64,000 bases of DNA from Dyadobacter fanqingshengii (lineage in GTDB: Bacteria > Bacteroidota > Bacteroidia > Cytophagales > Spirosomataceae), in NCBI RefSeq assembly GCF_023822005.2, contig NZ_CP098806.1:1612001-1676000 (forward strand), given 5' to 3'. A program made the translations under genes and the position numbers. Positions 9,357-18,136 of this stretch are shown piece by piece. The notes beneath the pieces were generated by a model, which worked only from the letters and a program-made list of their open reading frames with translations, did no database searches and was not told the origin of the DNA. Every line of letters begins with the position of its first letter. Position 1 is the first letter of the stretch.

Positions 9357-9566
9357 ATGGGTCACTTTACAATTACAATATCTGCAAAAGACAATGGAAC
9401 GCCGCAAGTCAAATCATTTGATTTCTACACTAATTGTCATATAAAAGAAGAATCTTTTGTAGAAGATTTCAAAGTATTTAACCCTACTTTGACCGATGTC
9501 AGCGTCTTATCATATGTAGAAGCTATATCCGCACTAACAGCCGAACCCTCATTCATTAATGCTTGA
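9357..9566 (+). CDS. Possible small hypothetical protein
   Basis: A 69-codon frame (MGHFTITISAKDNG...) in an otherwise empty 600-bp interval. Its composition is protein-like and it reads cleanly, but no domain, signal peptide or known motif is visible and no unusual ribosome-binding site supports it. It may be a real small gene or a chance frame. The flanks 9173-9356 and 9567-9674 contain nothing I can identify. Confidence 0.25.
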   Translation: MGHFTITISAKDNGTPQVKSFDFYTNCHIKEESFVEDFKVFNPTLTDVSVLSYVEAISALTAEPSFINA

Positions 9567-9674
9567 TCAGGGGGATGGATCTCACAATGTATTCCATTTT
9601 CCTATGAGCGTGCATATCTGAAAACTTTGCAGCCAAAAGCCTTCAACGTTGACATTATCTAATAATCATCTGTT

Positions 9675-10150
9675 CTATTTAGGGTGAGTCCTATGAGGTA
9701 TCCCCGGTTGCATTGCTAAAACAGGATTATATTGTTCTGTACTCAAACCAAATTTAAAAAGGTCTGTTGACTGTCCTTGCAATCCTGTTTAAATAGTGCG
9801 CCTAAAACTCATTCCTACCCCTGCCTGCCCGCCGTCTGGAAAGCTAAATACGTTCCAGGACGTCCGCTGTGCACTCGCTTTCTTTTGTTTCAACAGGTTC
9901 CAGCTGCTGAGAAGTACAGTAGTGGTTCCTATTCCAATATTAAAAAGGGACAATCTGCCTTGGCTTGTTACGGTCGGTTCACTCCTGTATTTGTTGTAAT
10001 CCGTTTCTTTGCTATATCCAAATGCCCCCATAGCAATTTGACTTGTACCAGCCAGCAGCCCAGTACGGGAGCCGTTTTTACACGCAGCTCATTATCCGTA
10101 CTTTCATCTGGCTCAAAACCGAATTTTTCAACAAAACTAACATTTTTCAT
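9675..10150 (-). pseudogene. Unrecognised gene broken by a frameshift and an in-frame stop
   Basis: From the ATG at 10150 the first 24 codons read MKNVSFVEKFGFEPDESTDNELRV. At a run of five T (10075-10079 on the plus strand) the frame must change, consistent with loss of one base, after which it reads NGSRTGLLAGTSQIAMGAFGYSK and on to GVGMSFRRTI before TAA (9789-9791). The same frame continues past that stop for another 37 codons with protein-like content (FKFGLSTEQYNPVLAMQPG), ending at TAG 9675-9677. The whole is best explained as one degraded gene of about 158 codons. I do not recognise the family. A sequencing error in the homopolymer could explain the frameshift but not the stop. Confidence 0.5.
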
Positions 10151-10270
10151 GGTTTGGACTTGTTATGAGTTCACGGATAGTTTTTGCTTTATTTCACCTG
10201 TAATTTTGTCCAGTAAGGTTCGGGTTTGCTAATCAAAGCTTATCGCTTTGGCCCCTACATCGTTTAAGCC

Positions 10271-10633
10271 TTATTTTTCGTCCATAAATTGGATCCATTC
10301 TTTGATAACCGCTCGTAGATCTTCGCTTTTAGCTTCTATTTCTGCCATGCTGCTGAATTTGGCATATGCTTTGCCTTTCGGGGCGGGTTCTAGAACTGTG
10401 CGGGCTGAAAGCATCTCGCCTTGGTGAAAAACAAGCACTGCCTGATCTTTTACCCGGGGGCTGAAAGTCGCAATATCACCTTTATAGTTGAAGCTAGGGC
10501 CGCCCCACTTAACTTCTTCTGTTATGGCTGTGTCAACTTCCATAATTATTTTTCGGATTGTTTGCATTTCTTCTTTTAGAGGGTGAATGAGCCCAGATAA
10601 GAAGTCGTCTACTTTTTTCGATGACATATACAA
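10271..10633 (-). CDS. DUF1801 domain protein
   Basis: A 120-residue cytoplasmic protein with the DUF1801/YdhG-like pattern: an N-terminal helix with DDFLSGLIHPLKEEMQTIRKIIMEV, then EEVKWGGPSF and VKDQAVLVFHQGEML, and a C-terminal helix ending in the chain terminus. The family has a small alpha/beta fold; some members were described as intracellular iron chaperones, but the function in Bacteroidota is unsettled. It is a single gene with its own 187-bp upstream region, divergent from the YadA-like gene at 10821. Translation may start at the first or third codon (both ATG). Confidence 0.8.
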   Translation of the reverse strand: MYMSSKKVDDFLSGLIHPLKEEMQTIRKIIMEVDTAITEEVKWGGPSFNYKGDIATFSPRVKDQAVLVFHQGEMLSARTVLEPAPKGKAYAKFSSMAEIEAKSEDLRAVIKEWIQFMDEK

Positions 10634-10820
10634 GGTTTTTGATGTGATGGCAATTGCCGGTATATTTTTACAAGGTCTCGATATAAATTTTAATAATAAC
10701 TGTTAGACAGTAAGTTAGCCCAAATTGACTAATTACAGAATACTTAAATATTCTCTACAATAATATAAGTATTTTCGGGAATTTTATCATTTTGTAAGTA
10801 CACTAAACATTACTTATATC

Positions 10821-11804
10821 ATGAAAAAGATATTAACCCTACTTCTTTGCGCACTTTCGGGTTACGGCCATGCACAAATAGGAATTGGCACGTTGGAGCC
10901 TAAGGCCGGGCTACATATTGACGAAGTAAGCGTTCTTTTCTCAGCTTCTGAGAATATACTAAATCCCCGAGATATTCCTATATCTGGTACAGGTCGCCGC
11001 ATGTTATGGTATATTGATAAAGCTGCTTTCCGAGTTGGATTTGTCGGAGGCATAGGAAGTACGTATTGGGACATGAGCAATGTTGGACATTATTCTTTTG
11101 CTGCGGGCCTGAATAGCCTTGCTTCTGGTAAAGCCGGAATTGCGATGGGTAACTCAGTAATTGCGACAGGCGATGCGGCAGTTGCGATCGGCTTTGAAAA
11201 CCGCGCTGGCGCAGCTAGCTCATTAGCCTTAGGGAAAAATGCGCGTGCAAACCATCCAGGGGCGTGCGTCATCGGCGATGCCAGCGCTTCTTCCGTTGCA
11301 GACAGCGTATATAGCTCTGACAGCCATCAAATGAATATGCGGTTTACAGGGGGTTATCGCCTATTTACATCACAAAATATGACCACCGGAGTCTTACTTG
11401 CGCCCGGCGCAGGATCTTGGTCGAACGTGAGTGACAAGAGAAAAAAAGAGAATTTCGGAATTGTGGACAGCGAGTTGATACTACAGAAACTTGCACAATT
11501 GCCTGTAACATATTGGAATTATAAAACACAAGCAGCAACCAAGCGCCATATCGGACCAATGGCTCAGGACTTTTACAGCGCATTTCAGCTTGACGGAATA
11601 GGTAACGATACGACGATTAATTCTGTTGACATTGATGGCGTAAATATGGCCGCGATTCAGGCCTTAGAAAAGCGAACAAAAGAGTTGCAGCTAGAAAATG
11701 ATCAACTCAAAGCAAGGATGGCCGCTCTTGAAAAACAAACCGCTGTGTTGACAAAAGCAGTTATGGGTGAAATGACAGAAAACAAAGTAAGCGCTTCACG
11801 CTAA
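10821..11804 (+). CDS. YadA-like head plus S74 intramolecular chaperone domain, secreted surface protein
   Basis: The 327-residue product has a signal peptide (about residues 1-19). Residues 90-155 carry degenerate YadA/hemagglutinin head repeats (SFAAGLNSLASG, GIAMGNSVIATG, AVAIGFENRAG, LALGKNARAN), which form trimeric left-handed beta-rolls. From about residue 203 the motif SDKRKKENFG and the following helices match the peptidase S74/endosialidase chaperone domain, and residues 270-310 form a coiled coil that should hold the trimer. In phage tail spikes this domain trims itself off after folding. It is followed 31 bp later by a T9SS protein gene on the same strand. The role, perhaps adhesion, is inferred. 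Confidence 0.75.
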   Translation: MKKILTLLLCALSGYGHAQIGIGTLEPKAGLHIDEVSVLFSASENILNPRDIPISGTGRRMLWYIDKAAFRVGFVGGIGSTYWDMSNVGHYSFAAGLNSLASGKAGIAMGNSVIATGDAAVAIGFENRAGAASSLALGKNARANHPGACVIGDASASSVADSVYSSDSHQMNMRFTGGYRLFTSQNMTTGVLLAPGAGSWSNVSDKRKKENFGIVDSELILQKLAQLPVTYWNYKTQAATKRHIGPMAQDFYSAFQLDGIGNDTTINSVDIDGVNMAAIQALEKRTKELQLENDQLKARMAALEKQTAVLTKAVMGEMTENKVSASR

Positions 11805-11835
11805 TTATGTCAACTCCAAATCAATTCTCTTACAA

Positions 11836-13299
11836 ATGAAAAAACTATATTTAACAGCATTCCTAAATATTTTAGGACATGTACTTTTCGCACAGGGTAT
11901 TTACATCAAGGGAGGCCACTTATCGCTTCTGGGTCTCTTTGACTTACAGGTAAAAGGTAATTTCATCCTTGACGGAGGCAGTTTTCATAATGGGGGGCAG
12001 CTAGATCTTAGTGGCAATCTAGTTAATAACAGTACGACGGGTATAGCCAATATCGGAAAAATCCGCTTTGTTGGAAATACTCCTCAATCTATCTCTGGAA
12101 CAGCGCCTTTTCTGGCCCAATATGCGGTAATTGATAATACAGCCGGCATCACCTTGAATACTGAATTTCGAGTAGAGGATTATATCATATTTGGCGAAGG
12201 CCTGATTCATGCCCAGAGCGCTTTCTCACCATTGGTGTTTTCAGAAAATGCGTTGAGTTATAATGCCAAACCGGAAAGCTACGTCAACGGATTTGTGATG
12301 AAAGAGGGAATTGGTCCTTTCCGGTTTCCGGTAGGCAGCAGCACAGCGTTCCAACCTATTAAAGTGGATATCACTGAAAATAGCAATGGATTGTTGACGA
12401 AATATTATGAAGGTGACGCTGGTGCAGCTACATTTGGCACAACAGGCACTTCACCAATTGCACTGGAAGCCTATAACAACCAGGAGTATTGGGATATAAA
12501 TCCGGTTGGTACTGCTAAAGGCAAAATAACGTTAACATGGGATCAACATAATAATCCCTCTATTACACCCTCAATTTATTTTACAGTTTTAAGTATCGCG
12601 CATAAAACTTCGGAAGGCTGGCTAAATGAAGGCTCAGCTAAACGAATTTTTGGTGATCCTGATTTTGACAATTCACTTAGCTATGGAAACGTTGAAGGTG
12701 GTTCATTATCTAACTGGGGCATTTTTACGCTCGGAAGTATCCCGGAGGCTGCGCTACCGGTAACACTTGTTGCCTTTTCAGGTCGGAAGCAAGAGACTAG
12801 CTCTCTGCTTGAATGGAGTACAGCCGAGGAGGAAAAATCATCTCATTTCCAGGTCGAACGTAGTATTGACACGAAAAACTTTGAAAAAATTGGCAAAGTG
12901 GATGCAACTGGTGGCAGTATCGTCGCAACCAAATATTCCTTCATTGACGACACTTTCAGCCAGCAGCCTGGTGTTGTTTATTACCGGCTTAAAACCGTGG
13001 ACGTTGACGGCAGTTTTGCATTTTCAAAAGTGATTTCACTGAGGAATACGTCCTCCTATATTGATAGAAGTATCTATCCCAACCCAGCGAACAGGAGGAA
13101 TGGTGTAGTTGTCAGGAACACAGGGAAGAGCGGACAGATCTCGGTCGTAGACATGTTGGGCCGGACAATCATAACCCCTGTGGAACACCTTAGTGACGGC
13201 AATACAAAGCTCGATTTGTCTGATTTCACTAGCGGTATGTATTTGATTAAAATCAACGCAGATAGTCGTGTGAACGTCCAAACACTGCTGGTTGAGTGA
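11836..13299 (+). CDS. Secreted surface protein with T9SS C-terminal sorting domain
   Basis: A 487-residue protein with a signal peptide (about 1-19) and a beta-rich N-terminal region rich in G/N turns (residues 20-130). A linker of the type LPVTLVAFSGR...LLEWSTAEEEKSSHFQVERS lies at about residue 310, a fibronectin-like unit that commonly precedes T9SS signals. The last 80 residues (IYPNPANR, ISVVDMLGR, FTSGMYLIKI) are a type A sorting domain. No catalytic motif is seen, so a structural or adhesive role is more likely than an enzymatic one. The 31-bp spacing to the preceding YadA/S74 gene suggests co-transcription. Confidence 0.8.
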   Translation: MKKLYLTAFLNILGHVLFAQGIYIKGGHLSLLGLFDLQVKGNFILDGGSFHNGGQLDLSGNLVNNSTTGIANIGKIRFVGNTPQSISGTAPFLAQYAVIDNTAGITLNTEFRVEDYIIFGEGLIHAQSAFSPLVFSENALSYNAKPESYVNGFVMKEGIGPFRFPVGSSTAFQPIKVDITENSNGLLTKYYEGDAGAATFGTTGTSPIALEAYNNQEYWDINPVGTAKGKITLTWDQHNNPSITPSIYFTVLSIAHKTSEGWLNEGSAKRIFGDPDFDNSLSYGNVEGGSLSNWGIFTLGSIPEAALPVTLVAFSGRKQETSSLLEWSTAEEEKSSHFQVERSIDTKNFEKIGKVDATGGSIVATKYSFIDDTFSQQPGVVYYRLKTVDVDGSFAFSKVISLRNTSSYIDRSIYPNPANRRNGVVVRNTGKSGQISVVDMLGRTIITPVEHLSDGNTKLDLSDFTSGMYLIKINADSRVNVQTLLVE

Positions 13300-13645
13300 A
13301 AGTTGGCTGAAGAAAAAATGTCTCATATAAGAACGAAATTTGTGGCTAGTCGACGAGCTATCTGCCATTCTGCCGCATGTTCGCGTTGATCCCAATTCTT
13401 ATAATCGTTGATATGATTTTTGTACTGCTGTTGAGGTTGCTTCCTACGGCGAAATTTCAAAAATTCGCCTGCAACTTCTATGAAATTTGTTTCAAAGTTT
13501 CCCATAAATAGGAAAATGATAGCGTCAAAAAAAATCTGATGTGTAGATGGATTATATTAAAGATAAAAGCATTAGCAACAGCTTCGTGGTAAAAAATTAT
13601 CAAATGGGAAAAGTGCAAAAAGCATTTTTCGCTAAAAAAAATATA

Positions 13646-13684
13646 TTGCGAAAAAAGTTGGTCTATAACCAACTTTTTTCGCAA
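13646..13684. promoter_or_regulatory. Perfect 17-bp inverted repeat, putative HigA operator
   Basis: TTGCGAAAAAAGTTGGT at 13646-13662 is followed by a 5-base spacer and its exact reverse complement at 13668-13684. A further half-site-like ATTTTTCGC lies just upstream at about 13624-13632. The repeat ends 89 bp before the HigB-like frame and is well placed to bind the dimeric HTH antitoxin HigA for autorepression. It could also fold as a hairpin; with T runs inside the arm it is a poor classical terminator. The rest of 13300-13645 shows no convincing gene. Confidence 0.55.
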
Positions 13685-13773
13685 ATTTGTAATAGTAAGA
13701 TAAAACCTCATTCAAACCAGAGCGAATATGAACCCCTTGGAAAAAGAGAAGCCAAAACAACAAAATCCACCAG

Positions 13774-14067
13774 ATGGTTATTTTACAGTTACGCAAGCTC
13801 GATCAGTTTGCGAAAAAGCATGGAGACGCTGGTAGCAGCTTAACAGTTTGGAAAAGAACAGTTAAAATTGCTAATTAGCAAAAGGGAATAGATGTTCTGG
13901 AGGATTTTCCCAATGCATCTATAATACCAGGAAGCCGAGCCAGATTCAAAATAGTAGGTAACAAATATCGTCTAATCGTAGAGATAGACTACGAAGACAA
14001 AACAGTCGAAGTAAGATTTATAGGGACACACGCCGAGTATGATAAGGTTGATGCTTCAACCGTTTGA
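13774..14067 (+). pseudogene. higB: HigB-like mRNA interferase toxin with a nonsense codon
   Basis: Translation from the ATG at 13774 gives a 97-residue HigB/RelE-fold toxin interrupted at codon 35 by TAG (13876-13878). The flanking text is diagnostic: LTVWKRTVKIAN, then [27 protein letters not shown] and [16 protein letters not shown], matching the intact HigB at 42057-42359 (ARNKYRLIVSFNY, IKFVGTHKDYDRID). The stop falls where related toxins often have Trp, so a single TGG-to-TAG change would explain it. The toxin should be inactive unless the stop is suppressed. The antitoxin gene follows 22 bp downstream and is intact. Confidence 0.8.
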
Positions 14068-14089
14068 TGCTCTTTGAGTTACTTAACAT

Positions 14090-14470
14090 ATGGAAAAATT
14101 AAAAACAGACTGGTTTCTAATAGAGACTGAGCATGACTACGATGTCGCGCTTGCTCGTTATCAGGAGATTAAGTATGCAGAACGCGGTTCTTCTGAACAC
14201 AAGGAGAAACTTTTATTGGTGCATCTGATTTCTGATTACGAAGAAAGGACAAGTGAGTTGCCGGACGTCAATCCTATTGAAATGATCAAAATTAGAATGG
14301 AGGATTTCGGGTACAAACCCGTAGATCTTGCCAAGGAATATGGTGATAAGGGCACCATTAGTAAGGTTTTAAACTACAAGCAGCCCCTTTCTCTAACAAT
14401 GATACGCAAATTCAGTAAAATGCTTCACATTCCAGCGGACGCACTGATAGCTGAATATCAATTAAAATAA
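14090..14470 (+). CDS. higA: HigA-like antitoxin, XRE-type HTH
   Basis: A 126-residue protein with an N-terminal helical part (about 1-55) and a C-terminal HTH (about 70-120: MEDFGYKPVDLAKEYGDKGTISKVLNYKQPLSLTMIRKFSKML). HigA antitoxins neutralise HigB and repress their operon. It resembles the intact antitoxin at 42370-42729 (ISDYEERTSELPDVNPIEMIKIRMED versus IEKYEDEHHKMPELDPVEAIKYKMEE). Its toxin gene upstream carries a premature stop, so this copy may now act only as a DNA-binding protein or as an antitoxin for other HigB copies, which is an inference. Confidence 0.85.
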   Translation: MEKLKTDWFLIETEHDYDVALARYQEIKYAERGSSEHKEKLLLVHLISDYEERTSELPDVNPIEMIKIRMEDFGYKPVDLAKEYGDKGTISKVLNYKQPLSLTMIRKFSKMLHIPADALIAEYQLK

Positions 14471-14580
14471 CAGGGGTATTATGTTCCCATCCTATCCTAT
14501 AAGGTCATATATAGCTATTGAATCAGACTTTTTCTGCGGTATGATGCCGCCTTGTTCCCACTTATTTCTGATGATCTTGT

Positions 14581-14630
14581 TCTTCAAATGCAAACGGTAC
14601 GCGACTTGACGTACCATTTGCATTTGAAGA
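14581..14630. terminator. Long perfect-arm hairpin between convergent genes
   Basis: A 50-base palindrome. The arms TCTTCAAATGCAAA / TTTGCATTTGAAGA (14 bp) and GGTACG / CGTACC (6 bp) are separated by one mismatch and enclose the 8-base loop CGACTTGA. It stands between the ends of the HigA gene (plus) and a lipoprotein gene (minus), where a bidirectional terminator would be expected. There is no U-run after the stem on either strand, so it may instead be an mRNA-stabilising hairpin or the relic of a mobile-element end. Confidence 0.5.
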
Positions 14631-14642
14631 TGTAATTATCTA

Positions 14643-15257
14643 CTAAGTTGACATTGTAAATCGCTCGTATATTGTTGTTACAGTGACCTCTCTGACGCCA
14701 TTACTTGTATAAATTCGTCGATTAGCGATAACTGCCAATGTTCCGTCATCTTTAACCAAAACTGATTTTGGGGCCGATTGTCTAAAAAATGGATCCTCGG
14801 AATCATCGGGTGTTACGATTAGTTGTTTTAAGTCTTCTGAAAAATTAAAGCTCCGGGCAACAACCTTCATATTATATGAGAAATTGTAAGCAGGATTAAA
14901 TGAAATTGTTTCAATTCCATCCCATACTTTTCCTGAACCCATTCGTATGGACTGCTCTGGCCAAGCCTGTGTAAAGATAAATGTAGGCCTGGGATTTCTA
15001 TCTGAAGGTGCATAAATCCGAATGTCTAAATTGGAAATGTTAGGCAGCTCCTCAATTTCAGCTAATAAATCCATAGATGATTCACCATCTAGATTTACGT
15101 CCAATGGTTCACTGCTTACTGAGCTTACAATTTTGTATTTGCCATGAAACTGTTGATAAAGGGCATCAGCAGCTTCACTAGCGGGCAGTGGTGAATCCTC
15201 GGACGTGCAATCAAAAACCTGACTTAAAATCAAAATACTGATAAAAAGAAATTTCAT
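14643..15257 (-). CDS. Putative lipoprotein, unknown function
   Basis: A 204-residue protein starting at MKFLFISILILSQVFDC; the Cys at residue 17 ends a hydrophobic segment and fits a loose lipobox. An upstream in-frame start at 15281 would place eight extra residues ahead of the signal and is less likely. The mature part begins AADALYQQFHGKYKIVSS and contains DVNLDGESSMDLLAEI, a calcium-loop-like DxNxDG motif, followed by beta-rich sequence ending VTTIYERFTMS. This suggests a lipocalin-like or small beta-sandwich fold, but no family is assigned. It is transcribed away from the lower edge of the HigBA locus. Confidence 0.6.
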   Translation of the reverse strand: MKFLFISILILSQVFDCTSEDSPLPASEAADALYQQFHGKYKIVSSVSSEPLDVNLDGESSMDLLAEIEELPNISNLDIRIYAPSDRNPRPTFIFTQAWPEQSIRMGSGKVWDGIETISFNPAYNFSYNMKVVARSFNFSEDLKQLIVTPDDSEDPFFRQSAPKSVLVKDDGTLAVIANRRIYTSNGVREVTVTTIYERFTMST

Positions 15258-15376
15258 GCCAATAACTTGAAAATTGTACAATTAGCTCTTGAAACTACTA
15301 TTAATATAATTTATCGAATCTTAATTTGTATTATTAAATTGTTAATTTCAAACTAGTTGATAGAATTTAACAATTT

Positions 15377-15628
15377 TCACATACCAAATCCAAAGCCTCG
15401 TTTTTTCGGCTGCTCCTGTTTGGGCTTAACCTCAAGCTGCTGCGCCAGCTCCTTCTTTTCCCCTTGGTTCTGCTCGACAGCCTGGCTCTGCTCTGTGGCT
15501 TCTTTGGCCTGGTGGTTTCGCTCGGCCACAATCGTATAGGCGCGCTCCATCGCTGTTGCGTTCAACATTACTGTCCGGTATTGGAAGGTTTCGCTCAGCT
15601 CAGCCTTTGGTCGCCATGAAAAACAAAG
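15377..15628 (-). pseudogene. C-terminal remnant, possibly of a mobilisation protein
   Basis: An open minus frame reads KAELSETFQYRTVMLNATAMERAY, then a Gln/Glu/Lys-rich tail ending KKRGFGFGM. A shorter version could start at the ATG at 15568 (63 codons). The helical, charged, low-complexity tail resembles the C-termini of relaxase/mobilisation proteins of Bacteroidota elements, but no catalytic part is present and the frame is closed by a stop upstream. Its position 310 bp from tRNA-Thr, beside a degraded HigBA locus, fits a decayed integrated element. The family assignment is weak. Confidence 0.3.
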
Positions 15629-15899
15629 TTATCATACTGCACTTGACGAATGATAAAAGGTTAAGAAAAGCCGAGTTTGTCCGGAAACGCTTTTCCGGAA
15701 AAGTTTCCTCTCGCGACCGTAAGATTGGCCTGATTCTTGACGAGCTCGCGAACAGGGATGTGATTTTATTGGGTGAATTTTCCAGGGTCGTAAAAAGAAG
15801 GACAGCCACTTTGTCAATTATCAACAGCTTTGCGTACAACTAACCCGAGACAGCTTCTCCATGAAAATCTATTGCAACATTTATTGCAAGTAAAACAAA

Positions 15900-15929
15900 A
15901 AGCACTTAGCAAATTAATGCTAAGTGCTT
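15900..15929 (-). terminator. Rho-independent terminator of tRNA-Thr
   Basis: AAGCACTTAGCA / TGCTAAGTGCTT form a perfect 12-bp stem around the 6-base loop AATTAA. On the minus strand the stem is followed by TTTTTGTTTTAC. It starts 11 bp past the 3' end of tRNA-Thr. Confidence 0.85.
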
Positions 15930-15939
15930 GATTTTCAAG

Positions 15940-16012
<73 letters not shown>

Positions 16013-16125
16013 CTCTTTTTACTTTCTGACAGCGTTTGTTACTCCGTTATCATGGTGCAAAAGTAGTAGGAAAGGCTATACAGCGCAACATTTAGCGCTA
16101 ATATTTTAAAACTTTTTTTCAAAAA

Positions 16126-18030
16126 TTATATAGCTTCCTGAATAATAGATAGTTGGTGTTTCAGGTCATTCAGCTGACTCACCGCACTATTAATCTTCCT
16201 TTCGAATTCTGCTTTCAACCGGTCCGAAGTTTTTGATTTGGCAAAAAATTCAATGTTATTCTGCCAAAGCGCAATGTCGTTTTCCAGCTGCGTGATCTTG
16301 CGTCGGATATCGCTTTCTTTTCTGTACAAATTACGGCTGCTCTCGCCATCCCGCACCAGTTCCACTTCGCTTTCCAAAACTGCCTGCTCCTTCTCCTTGC
16401 TCGAAAGCTGCCCAATTGCACTCACATACGTGTTTATTGCAGCAATGTAGCGTTTCTGAATCGTCTGCATATCCTTTTTCGGAACGAATCCAATAGACGT
16501 CCATTCGCTCTTGAATGCGCTTAGCAGGTTCAATGTTGACTCATCCTTGTTGTTCGCAGCGGCTTCGATCCTTTCGATCAGATCCGTTTTCTTTTTCAGG
16601 TTGCTTTCAAATTCCTCTTCAACCTCTTTGTTTTTGGCGCGTTTCTGATCAAAGTACGCGTCGCAAGCCTTTTTAAAACGGTCGTAAATAGTATCCTTGA
16701 ACTTTTCGGGAACCTGGCCTATTCCTTTCCATTTTTTTTGAAGCTCTATAATCTTCTGTGTGGTCGAAGGGTTATCCTCACCTGTTTCCAAAATAGCCTC
16801 CGCTTCCATACAAAGCTGGTTTTTCATTTCCAGGTTTTGCTCACGTTTCGATTCAAGCTGACGGAAAAATTCTCCTTTGTTATTGAAGAAAGTTTTCAGC
16901 GCTGCCCAGAATTTCTTACTCAGATCTTTGCCTTCTTCACGCGGCATGATGCCCTTCAACGCAACCCATTGATCCTGGAAAGCCATTATTTCCTTTGTCT
17001 TGGCATTCCATTCCTTAATGCTACCGGAATTGTAAGTTGTGAAAGGCGTTATTGCTTCGTAGATTTTTAGCTTCTGCTCATAATTTTCCTGCATCGACTT
17101 TTTTTGCTCGGCAAACTGACCGCGCTGTGCATTATAAAGCACATCCAATGCTTCTTTAAACCGCTGCCACAACTTTTCCTGATCTTCTTTTGGCGCAGGA
17201 CCAAGATGCTTGTAATCCTCGAAAATATGGTTCGCCTCATTCAGGATCTCGCGCGTCATCGGACGATTTTCCAATGACTTACCTAGCTCTTCAACCTTTT
17301 CGCAGAGTTCTGCTTTCAGCTCAGAGTTACGGCGCCTGTCCAGCTCTTTTAACTCAAAATAAATATTACGGTTGCTGAAATAGCGGTCGATCAATGCATT
17401 ATACGTTGCCCAAAGCGTTCCGTTGTGTGGAGAAGCAATGTTACCGGCTTGTTTCCACTCGTCCTGGATCTTTTTGAACTCTTCCCAGCTGGATTTCAGG
17501 CCGGATGCGTCCGTTTCCCTGTTGCCTTCATCTTCCAGTAAAGTCCGCAGACGTTGCAGAAGAGCCGTTTTAACATTAAAATTCTTTTCTTTCTCTTTTT
17601 CCTGACCCTGATAGTAGCTGTTCTTCAAACCACGGATTTCGCGGCTCAATGAGTCCATTTTCTGGGTTTCTGCATCATATTTATATTCAAACCCTTCCTC
17701 ACTACCATTTTCAGCGACAAATGCTGCCAATGCTGTTTCCTTTTCCTTCTGTTTGATCGAATCAAGGACCGGACGGATTTCTCTTGCAACAGATTCTGCT
17801 TTTTTCAATGCAGCTGGTTTTGAACCTTCCGCAGTGATAGACGCCAACTCATTTTCCAAAATATTGACAAGCTGCTCCTTAGACAGTTGGCTGTAATCCA
17901 CGTCTGGCACTTCCTCCTCATGTTCCTCCGTCAACTCATTGTTAAGATCAATCTCAAGGGTGTCAATAGTCTTTTGTGTCAGGTCTTCCTGCTCCTCGCT
18001 TTTGACCCCTTCTTGTTGTTCTTGTGCCAT
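16126..18030 (-). CDS. DUF349 repeat protein
   Basis: The 634-residue acidic, almost wholly helical protein contains five or more DUF349 units of about 70-75 residues, recognisable by repeated W-x(n)-KxFWxxLxxFFxxKGEFF-like text (WKQAGNIASPHNGTLWATYNALIDRYFSNRN, WVALKGIMPREEGKDLSKKFWAALKTFFNNKGEFF, WKGIGQVPEKFKDTIYDRFKKACDAYFDQKR, WTSIGFVPKKDMQTIQKRYIAAINTYV). The N-terminal 60 residues are a Glu-rich low-complexity tail and the C-terminus is a coiled coil. The family is conserved in Bacteroidota; its function is not settled. It is divergent from pdxH with a 106-bp shared promoter region. Confidence 0.9.
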   Translation of the reverse strand: MAQEQQEGVKSEEQEDLTQKTIDTLEIDLNNELTEEHEEEVPDVDYSQLSKEQLVNILENELASITAEGSKPAALKKAESVAREIRPVLDSIKQKEKETALAAFVAENGSEEGFEYKYDAETQKMDSLSREIRGLKNSYYQGQEKEKEKNFNVKTALLQRLRTLLEDEGNRETDASGLKSSWEEFKKIQDEWKQAGNIASPHNGTLWATYNALIDRYFSNRNIYFELKELDRRRNSELKAELCEKVEELGKSLENRPMTREILNEANHIFEDYKHLGPAPKEDQEKLWQRFKEALDVLYNAQRGQFAEQKKSMQENYEQKLKIYEAITPFTTYNSGSIKEWNAKTKEIMAFQDQWVALKGIMPREEGKDLSKKFWAALKTFFNNKGEFFRQLESKREQNLEMKNQLCMEAEAILETGEDNPSTTQKIIELQKKWKGIGQVPEKFKDTIYDRFKKACDAYFDQKRAKNKEVEEEFESNLKKKTDLIERIEAAANNKDESTLNLLSAFKSEWTSIGFVPKKDMQTIQKRYIAAINTYVSAIGQLSSKEKEQAVLESEVELVRDGESSRNLYRKESDIRRKITQLENDIALWQNNIEFFAKSKTSDRLKAEFERKINSAVSQLNDLKHQLSIIQEAI

Positions 18031-18136
18031 CGTGATTCTGGTTTCGTACGTACGTCTCTTATGGATTACAAATCTAATAATCTTTCCTCTGAAATGGCTA
18101 CTTTTGGTTTCTTAACATTGAACATATTAGCATCCA

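Noticed and set aside
9777..10232. Plus-strand frame of 151 codons
   Set aside because: It is the shadow of the frameshifted minus-strand gene at 9675-10150, whose text is far more protein-like; the plus frame is Ser/Pro/Cys-rich without a domain.
13323..13505. Minus-strand frame of 60 codons (MGNFETNFIEVAGEFLKF)
   Set aside because: No family, no promoter and an internal near-palindrome; too weak to call a gene.
15616..15843. Basic 75-residue plus-strand frame starting MKNKVIILHL
   Set aside because: Possible but unsupported: no recognised family, and an equally long frame lies on the other strand. I could not decide between them.
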